The notes under the pieces were generated by a model. That model saw only the letters and a list, made by a program, of their open reading frames with translations, was not told where the DNA came from and searched no databases. The position numbers and the translations under genes are program-made. From positions 1-10,919 of the forward strand of contig JAURZP010000065.1 of the NCBI GenBank assembly GCA_030653335.1: DNA of 10,919 nucleotides. Reading direction: 5' to 3'. Origin of the DNA: Methanoregula sp. (GTDB lineage Archaea; Halobacteriota; Methanomicrobia; Methanomicrobiales; Methanospirillaceae). Below are positions 7,176 through 10,919 of this stretch, piece after piece (position 1 is the stretch's first letter; each line of letters starts with the position of its first letter).

Positions 7176-7192
7176 CTCATACCTTTTATGAG
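7176..7192. repeat. Perfect 6-5-6 inverted repeat upstream of alaS
   Basis: CTCATA (7176-7181) and TATGAG (7187-7192) flank a 5-bp spacer. The repeat overlaps the stop codon of the SWIM gene and lies 54 bp upstream of the alaS start. It could be a DNA operator or a small RNA hairpin in the intercistronic leader. No T tract follows on the minus strand, so it does not look like a terminator. Repeats of this size also occur by chance a few times in 10 kb. Confidence 0.4.
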
Positions 7193-7524
7193 CCGGGTTC
7201 TCCACCGGAAATGTTCCAGCGATCCTGGTACCACACATCAATGTTTTTTGCAAGGTCTGCTCCGATTGCAATCCGCGCAGCAAGCAGGTGCCAGCAGGTT
7301 CTGCCACGGTACAGAAAATCCCGGCAGGTGCAGAAATCCTCATCCACCACGTATTCAGCAGTCCTGCCTTCAACAACAAAAAAATCCAGGTACTTCTTTA
7401 CCTTACCGTCATCGATGGCGGCAAGCGCTTTTTTGCCACGGTCTCCATAAGAGGCAACAATTTCTTCACGCAGGGTTACGTCCAGAACGTGCTTTTCTTT
7501 TATCCGGTGCCAGAGATCACTCAT
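7186..7524 (-). CDS. Small SWIM zinc-finger protein
   Basis: A 112-residue protein whose only recognisable element is a SWIM-type zinc motif, Cys65-x-Cys67-x9-Cys77-x-His79. It is followed by the usual helix (LLAARIA). The N-terminal 60 residues are charged, with GDRGKKALAAIDDGKVKKYLDFFVVEG leading into a beta hairpin before the motif. SWIM fingers are known to mediate DNA or protein binding, for example in SWI2/SNF2-linked proteins and the Rad51-associated Shu complex. Here it stands alone with no enzymatic domain. The gene overlaps the Nif3-family gene by ATGA and is followed by alaS, so all three are probably co-transcribed. I do not know its partner. The zinc motif is clear; a role in DNA or RNA metabolism is inference. 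Confidence 0.82.
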   Translation of the reverse strand: MSDLWHRIKEKHVLDVTLREEIVASYGDRGKKALAAIDDGKVKKYLDFFVVEGRTAEYVVDEDFCTCRDFLYRGRTCWHLLAARIAIGADLAKNIDVWYQDRWNISGGEPGS

Positions 7525-8228
7525 ATGATGGAACGGATCTTTATAGGATCGTCGAGGTACTGCCAGTTTTTGCGGAGAGCAAGGCGGCGCATGGCCGGAG
7601 CTTCCAAAGCGTAATGGGTGGCTTCAATGCAGGGCAGGGGGGAGGACCGGGCAACTGAGTGTTTGAGCTCCGCAGAAAGGAAGGCATCGGCCCCGGCTTC
7701 TTTTGCCTCAGCAAGGAACGCCGGATCAAAACCGCTGCCTGCAACCATTGCAAGGCGCGATATGGATGACAGTTCTCCCCAGATACGGATATTTCCATTA
7801 AGGCGCCGGGCCAGCTCTTCTAAAGAGATTTTGCAGCTGCCAATGACTCCTGAAGAGAGCGGGATCCGGTTTTCCAATGAGAGGAGTTCGGAGAGTGCAT
7901 CGTTCACCCCTTCAGAGCAGTGATCGAAATTGGTGTGCATCACATAGAGGTTCATATTCGCAGCAAGCAGCTGGCGCATTAAGGATGCGGTTTCACCGGT
8001 AAGTGCAGTAACCGGCGCCCATAATGGCGTGTGGTGGACCACGAGCATGTCTGCTCCGGCCTCAACGGCTCTTTTGACAACAGATGCTGTTGCATCTAAC
8101 GCACAGCAGACATTAACGATATCCGGCCGGCCTTCAACGATGAGACCTATTCTCCCGCGATCGAACTCCTCGGCGAGATCAGGCGGGGCGAGCTGTTCCA
8201 TCTCCCCGATAAACGCACGCACATGCAT
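7521..8228 (-). CDS. Nif3/DUF34-family metal-binding protein
   Basis: A 235-residue protein of the Nif3 (DUF34, YbgI) family, often annotated as GTP cyclohydrolase 1 type 2-like although the physiological reaction is not settled. Visible family features are DRGRIGLIVEG (23-33), corresponding to the D-N-x-G-L-x-V-G segment, and the dinuclear metal ligands His65-His66 in VVHHTPLW. Further ligands are Asp102 in HTNFD and, near the C-terminus, His205 and Glu209 in ATHYALEAPA. The length is that of single-domain members. It is the first gene of the leftward operon with the SWIM protein and alaS, and it diverges from the homocysteine operon. A TATA-like TTTTTTAA lies about 27 nt upstream of the start, and no Shine-Dalgarno motif is present. 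Family assignment is firm; the molecular function is open. Confidence 0.92.
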   Translation of the reverse strand: MHVRAFIGEMEQLAPPDLAEEFDRGRIGLIVEGRPDIVNVCCALDATASVVKRAVEAGADMLVVHHTPLWAPVTALTGETASLMRQLLAANMNLYVMHTNFDHCSEGVNDALSELLSLENRIPLSSGVIGSCKISLEELARRLNGNIRIWGELSSISRLAMVAGSGFDPAFLAEAKEAGADAFLSAELKHSVARSSPLPCIEATHYALEAPAMRRLALRKNWQYLDDPIKIRSII

Positions 8229-8249
8229 ACAAGTAATAGGAGGCAGGGG

Positions 8250-8259
8250 GTTAAAAAAT
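8250..8259 (-). promoter_or_regulatory. Putative TATA box for the Nif3-SWIM-alaS operon
   Basis: On the minus strand ATTTTTTAAC is centred about 27 nt upstream of the Nif3-family start at 8228. That fits leaderless transcription and agrees with the absence of a Shine-Dalgarno motif. Sequence pattern only. Confidence 0.4.
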
Positions 8260-8262
8260 GGA

Positions 8263-8279
8263 TATTACTCGCGGTAATA
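8263..8279. promoter_or_regulatory. Candidate operator: 6-5-6 palindrome between divergent promoters
   Basis: TATTAC (8263-8268) and GTAATA (8274-8279) are perfect inverted arms around TCGCG. The element lies between the TATA-like boxes of the two divergent operons, about 4 bp from one and 9 bp from the other. That position suits a dimeric regulator acting on both promoters. The bound factor is unknown, and chance occurrence cannot be excluded. Confidence 0.45.
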
Positions 8280-8287
8280 ACGATTGT

Positions 8288-8298
8288 ATTAAATATTC
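8288..8298 (+). promoter_or_regulatory. Putative TATA box for the homocysteine operon
   Basis: ATTAAATATTC (8288-8298) contains TTAAATAT, close to the archaeal TATA consensus. It is centred about 26 nt before the ATG at 8319. With no Shine-Dalgarno motif before that ATG, a leaderless transcript is likely. Confidence 0.55.
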
Positions 8299-8318
8299 AT
8301 TAAAACATATTTCTGAAT

Positions 8319-9827
8319 ATGCACAAGACCATCAGCCAGATCAATGAGCGGATCCGTGACGGCAGTGCGCGGGTGGTCACCGCAGAAGAGATGCCCGCAA
8401 TCGTTGCCGAGCTCGGTGAGAAGGGGGCATTAAAAGAAGTGGATGTAGTCACTACCGGCACATTCGGCGCCATGTGCTCTTCCGGTGCGTTTTTTAATTT
8501 CGGACACGCAGAGCCGCCTATCCGTATGGAGCGGATCTGGCTGAATAATGTGGAAGCCTATGGCGGACTTGCAGCGGTTGATACATACATTGGCGCAACG
8601 CAACAGTCCGATACCCGCGAAGATGAGTATGGCGGTGCCCATGTGCTCGAGGATCTTGTGGCGGGAAAATCCATTGAACTCCGCGCAAGCTCCCGTGGCA
8701 CAGACTGCTACCCGCGCCGCACGATCACAACCGAACTGCTGCTGGAAAATTTAAACCAGGCGATCATGTGCAACCCGCGCAATGCCTACCAGCGCTATAA
8801 TGCGGCAACCAATACCACCGATCGCACCCTTCATACGTACATGGGAACGCTCTTGCCCGGTTGCGGCAATGTCTCGTTCTCTGGAGCGGGTCTGCTCAAC
8901 CCGATCTCGAATGACCCGCACTTACGGCTGATTGGCAGTGGTGTCCCGATCTTTTTATGCGGGGCGCAAGGGATGGTTATCGGCGAAGGAACCCAGCATT
9001 CACCTGCGGGCGGTTTTGGAACGCTGATGGTCACTGGCGATCTGAAACATATGTCACAGGACTACATGCGGGCAGCGACCATGACCGGCTACGGTGTTAC
9101 GCTGTATGTGGGTCTTGGCATTCCACTGCCAGTGCTTGATATCGATGTCGTGCGATCGACTGCTGTGCGGGATGAAGATATCAGTGTGGATATTCTGGAT
9201 TATGCAGTTCCAAGCCGGAACCGGCCTGTTGTAAGCAAAGTCAGCTATGCTGAACTGCGAAGCGGTTCGATCGAGCTGAATGGAGAAGAAGTGAAAACCT
9301 CGTCCCTGTCCAGCTTCCGCAGGGCCCGGCAGGTGGCTGCGGAGTTGAAAGGCTGGGTTGAACAGGGTAAAATGCAGATGGCACTTCCTACTCGCACGAT
9401 TGAGGCCAAAAAAGTATCCCGGCCCATGCACCAGTCCACGCAGGGTCCAAGAGTTCTCGATATTATGGATCGGCAGGTGGTCAGCATCCATGAAGATGAA
9501 GAGATCAAAACCGCAGCAAAAAAACTGCTCAAAGGAGAGACCAATCATCTCCCGGTGATCAACGGGGCCGGGGTTTTAGTCGGTATCGTGACCACTTTTG
9601 ATATCTCAAAAGCTGTGGCAAATCCCGGAAAAGCCCATCTTGTCAAGGATATCATGAAGACCAAAGTGATCACTGCAAAACCGGAGGAAGCAGTAGATAT
9701 TGCTGTGCAGAAACTTGAGCAGTATAACATCAGTGCGCTTCCGGTTGTTGATGCAGACTACCGTGTGCTTGGTATCTTAACTGCGATGAACCTGGGAAAA
9801 CTCTTTGGCGGGAGGTGGCTGAAATGA
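8319..9827 (+). CDS. Homocysteine-forming sulfurtransferase (COG1900/DUF39) with two CBS domains
   Basis: This belongs to the COG1900 (HcyBio/DUF39) family, whose M. acetivorans member MA1821 is implicated in making homocysteine from aspartate semialdehyde and sulfide in the cytoplasm. The 502 residues comprise the catalytic domain at about 1-365 and two CBS domains at about 380-435 and 444-498. Family signatures include VTTGTFGAMCSSGAFFNFGH (45-64), ASSRGTDCYPRRTITTELLL (124-143) and FLCGAQGMVIGEGTQH (212-227). Cys53 and Cys130 are 77 residues apart and appear to match the two conserved cysteines, about positions 54 and 131 as I recall, studied for persulfide formation in MA1821. The CBS pair suggests control by a nucleotide or SAM-like ligand, which is inference. 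The gene begins a leaderless-looking transcript, and its stop overlaps the next start (ATGA). Confidence 0.94.
   Translation: MHKTISQINERIRDGSARVVTAEEMPAIVAELGEKGALKEVDVVTTGTFGAMCSSGAFFNFGHAEPPIRMERIWLNNVEAYGGLAAVDTYIGATQQSDTREDEYGGAHVLEDLVAGKSIELRASSRGTDCYPRRTITTELLLENLNQAIMCNPRNAYQRYNAATNTTDRTLHTYMGTLLPGCGNVSFSGAGLLNPISNDPHLRLIGSGVPIFLCGAQGMVIGEGTQHSPAGGFGTLMVTGDLKHMSQDYMRAATMTGYGVTLYVGLGIPLPVLDIDVVRSTAVRDEDISVDILDYAVPSRNRPVVSKVSYAELRSGSIELNGEEVKTSSLSSFRRARQVAAELKGWVEQGKMQMALPTRTIEAKKVSRPMHQSTQGPRVLDIMDRQVVSIHEDEEIKTAAKKLLKGETNHLPVINGAGVLVGIVTTFDISKAVANPGKAHLVKDIMKTKVITAKPEEAVDIAVQKLEQYNISALPVVDADYRVLGILTAMNLGKLFGGRWLK
9811..9815 (+). promoter_or_regulatory. Ribosome-binding site deciding the ferredoxin start
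   Basis: GGAGG ends 8 nt before the ATG at 9824. A longer reading from the GTG at 9815 would place the start on the binding site itself, so the ATG, which overlaps the upstream stop as ATGA, is the better start. Confidence 0.8.
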
Positions 9828-10210
9828 AACTGCTGGTAAATTTCTCACGCGGAAAAGGCCGAAAGCCGATCATCGCTCAGGTGGTCAGGGATACCGGTGT
9901 ACTCATCAATGTGGAACGCGCTGTTATTGACTCATCTGAAGGAGAAGCACTCATTGATGTACCTGATGATCAGTGCAAACTGGTAAGCGATACGATGATA
10001 AGTCTCGGTGCAAGGGTGCACATTCTCGAATATGGCATCAGCCTTGATGAGAGCGAATGCGTGGACTGCGGGGCGTGCATCAGCATCTGTCCCCGTGACG
10101 TCTTCTCGTTCGATCCGGACTGGAAGCTCTGCCTTGATGAGAAACGGTGTGTGCTCTGCGGAAAGTGTGTTGATGCCTGTCCGTCCCATGCCCTCATAAT
10201 ACCCGTATGA
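9824..10210 (+). CDS. NIL-domain / 2x[4Fe-4S] ferredoxin of homocysteine biosynthesis
   Basis: A 128-residue protein, homologous in architecture to M. acetivorans MA1822, the electron-transfer partner of the COG1900 enzyme in homocysteine formation. Residues about 1-75 form a NIL domain, a small ligand-binding fold also found in methionine ABC transporter ATPases. Two ferredoxin motifs follow: Cys79-x2-Cys82-x2-Cys85-x3-Cys89-Pro and Cys109-x2-Cys112-x2-Cys115-x3-Cys119-Pro. These should hold two [4Fe-4S] clusters. Cys51 and Cys103 are extra cysteines outside the motifs. The family model is that it supplies electrons or sulfur during persulfide chemistry; which one is not visible here. The gene is coupled by ATGA to both neighbours, upstream at 9824-9827 and downstream at 10207-10210, so all three are probably made in step. 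Confidence 0.93.
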   Translation: MKLLVNFSRGKGRKPIIAQVVRDTGVLINVERAVIDSSEGEALIDVPDDQCKLVSDTMISLGARVHILEYGISLDESECVDCGACISICPRDVFSFDPDWKLCLDEKRCVLCGKCVDACPSHALIIPV

Positions 10211-10919
10211 TCCGCGAGCGGTTCAGTTACCGGCAGACGATTGCAACCATTCTTGCTGATAAACCGGAACATATTGAAGCAGCCAAAGCGGGAATGCTTC
10301 GAGCACGACAGGTGCTTGAGGCATATATTGCCCGCGATCCTTTTTTCTCCACCACTTTCGATCCATACACGCCTGACTCGGATGAGCTGATCATAACAAG
10401 GATGGCAGATGCAGCAAGGATTGCGGGTGTCGGACCGATGGCAGCAGTTGCAGGTGCAATTGCATGGGCAGGTGTCGAGGCAATGCAGGAGGCCGGCGCT
10501 GTTTTTGGGATCATTGATAACGGGGGAGATATCGCTCTTGTCAGTAACCGTGATGTGAGAGTCGGTGTGCATGCAGGGGAGGCGGCCCTCTCAAACCGGA
10601 TCGCGTTTGTTGTACCTCCGCAGGATTGTGTTCTTGGCATCTGTACATCTTCTGCTACAGTGGGTCCCTCCATCTCGTTTGGGGTGGCCGATGCAGTTAC
10701 GGTCTTCTCCCGGAATGTGGCTCTTGCTGATGCGTGGGCAACTTCGGTCTGCAACCAGATTCAGCCCGATGACTGCTCAGTGCTGGACCGGATCAATCCT
10801 GATGAGGTTCAAGGGATCTTTGGGATCATGGGAGTGCAGCATGTCAGATGGGAAATGCTGCCGCCGATTGTTCGTGCAGATGTGGATGAGCGGTTGATCA
10901 GCGCGGGGGAGGAACTTTA
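10207..10919 (+). CDS. UPF0280 (COG2122) ApbE-like sulfide-assimilation protein (partial at window end)
   Basis: The frame opens at an ATG overlapping the ferredoxin stop (ATGA) and stays open for 237 codons to the window edge. Family members are roughly this long, so only a short C-terminal piece should be missing. Features of the ApbE-like fold are GVGPMAAVAGAIA (about 74-86), IIDNGGDIAL (102-111, compare the ApbE NxGGD motif) and GICTSSATVGPSISFG (144-159). ADAWATSV (174-181) is similar to the ADALAT segment of ApbE proteins. The M. acetivorans relative MA1715 is reported to be needed for efficient sulfide assimilation, so a supporting role in homocysteine synthesis is likely. The biochemical activity remains unknown to me; flavin transfer should not be assumed from the fold. 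The coupling strengthens the functional link. Confidence 0.92.
   Translation, partial: MIRERFSYRQTIATILADKPEHIEAAKAGMLRARQVLEAYIARDPFFSTTFDPYTPDSDELIITRMADAARIAGVGPMAAVAGAIAWAGVEAMQEAGAVFGIIDNGGDIALVSNRDVRVGVHAGEAALSNRIAFVVPPQDCVLGICTSSATVGPSISFGVADAVTVFSRNVALADAWATSVCNQIQPDDCSVLDRINPDEVQGIFGIMGVQHVRWEMLPPIVRADVDERLISAGEEL

Noticed and set aside
8258..8347. 29-codon plus-strand reading frame (MDITRGNNDC...) in the divergent promoter, overlapping the homocysteine gene start
   Set aside because: It runs through the palindrome and TATA box, which have better explanations. The G-rich tract upstream is not a convincing ribosome-binding site, and the peptide has no recognisable feature.
9054..9548. 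Minus-strand open frame of 164 codons opposite the COG1900 gene
   Set aside because: Shadow of a conserved enzyme; the peptide has no coherent domain features.
9815..9823. GTG start for the NIL/ferredoxin gene, three codons upstream
   Set aside because: The GTG overlaps the GGAGG site. The ATG at 9824 has ideal spacing and ATGA coupling.
1..10919. Mobile elements, CRISPR arrays, defence islands, tRNA genes
   Set aside because: No transposase, integrase, repeat-spacer pattern, flanking direct repeats or cloverleaf sequence was found. Gene content is core metabolism throughout.

Overview
This window looks like chromosomal core DNA from a hydrogenotrophic methanogen, most likely order Methanomicrobiales (Methanoregula-like). 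That placement is inferred from gene content and style, not from a database search. The evidence is an archaeal-type alanyl-tRNA synthetase with an N-terminal zinc ribbon, the methanogen sulfide-to-homocysteine genes, MrpF/MrpG-type subunits, a membrane-anchored ArsR-like regulator, a surface protein with a Thr-rich stalk and a C-terminal membrane anchor, and TATA-like boxes about 25-30 nt before start codons in place of Shine-Dalgarno sites. I saw no mobile element, CRISPR array, rRNA or tRNA. No stretch longer than about 110 bases lacks a gene.

Layout. (1) Positions 1-531, minus strand: the 5' end of an operon with mrpF and mrpG-like membrane subunits, the latter running off the left edge. 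(2) Positions 621-2616, plus strand: a PP-loop/PAPS-reductase-family protein with an N-terminal zinc ribbon and a PUA-like domain, overlapping hisH. (3) Positions 2703-3530, plus strand: an exported surface protein, followed by several oligo-T terminator signals. (4) Positions 3637-8228, minus strand: an apparent operon in the order Nif3-family protein, small SWIM zinc-finger protein, alaS, membrane-anchored HTH regulator. (5) Positions 8319 to the right edge, plus strand: a tightly coupled three-gene sulfur-assimilation operon. It encodes a COG1900 sulfurtransferase with two CBS domains, a NIL-domain/2x[4Fe-4S] ferredoxin, and a COG2122 (UPF0280) protein that is cut by the window end.

How the genes work together. 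The right-hand operon matches the methanogen route that makes homocysteine from aspartate semialdehyde and sulfide (M. acetivorans MA1821, MA1822 and MA1715). The PP-loop protein on the left may also handle sulfur, but its zinc ribbon and PUA-like domain suggest an RNA substrate rather than PAPS. The Nif3 operon and the homocysteine operon diverge from a 90-bp region. There, a 6-5-6 bp palindrome lies between two opposing TATA-like boxes and is a good candidate for a shared operator. The most interesting leads are the PUA/PP-loop/Fe-S protein, this palindrome, and the SWIM protein placed between Nif3 and AlaS. The homocysteine cassette itself is already described in other methanogens.
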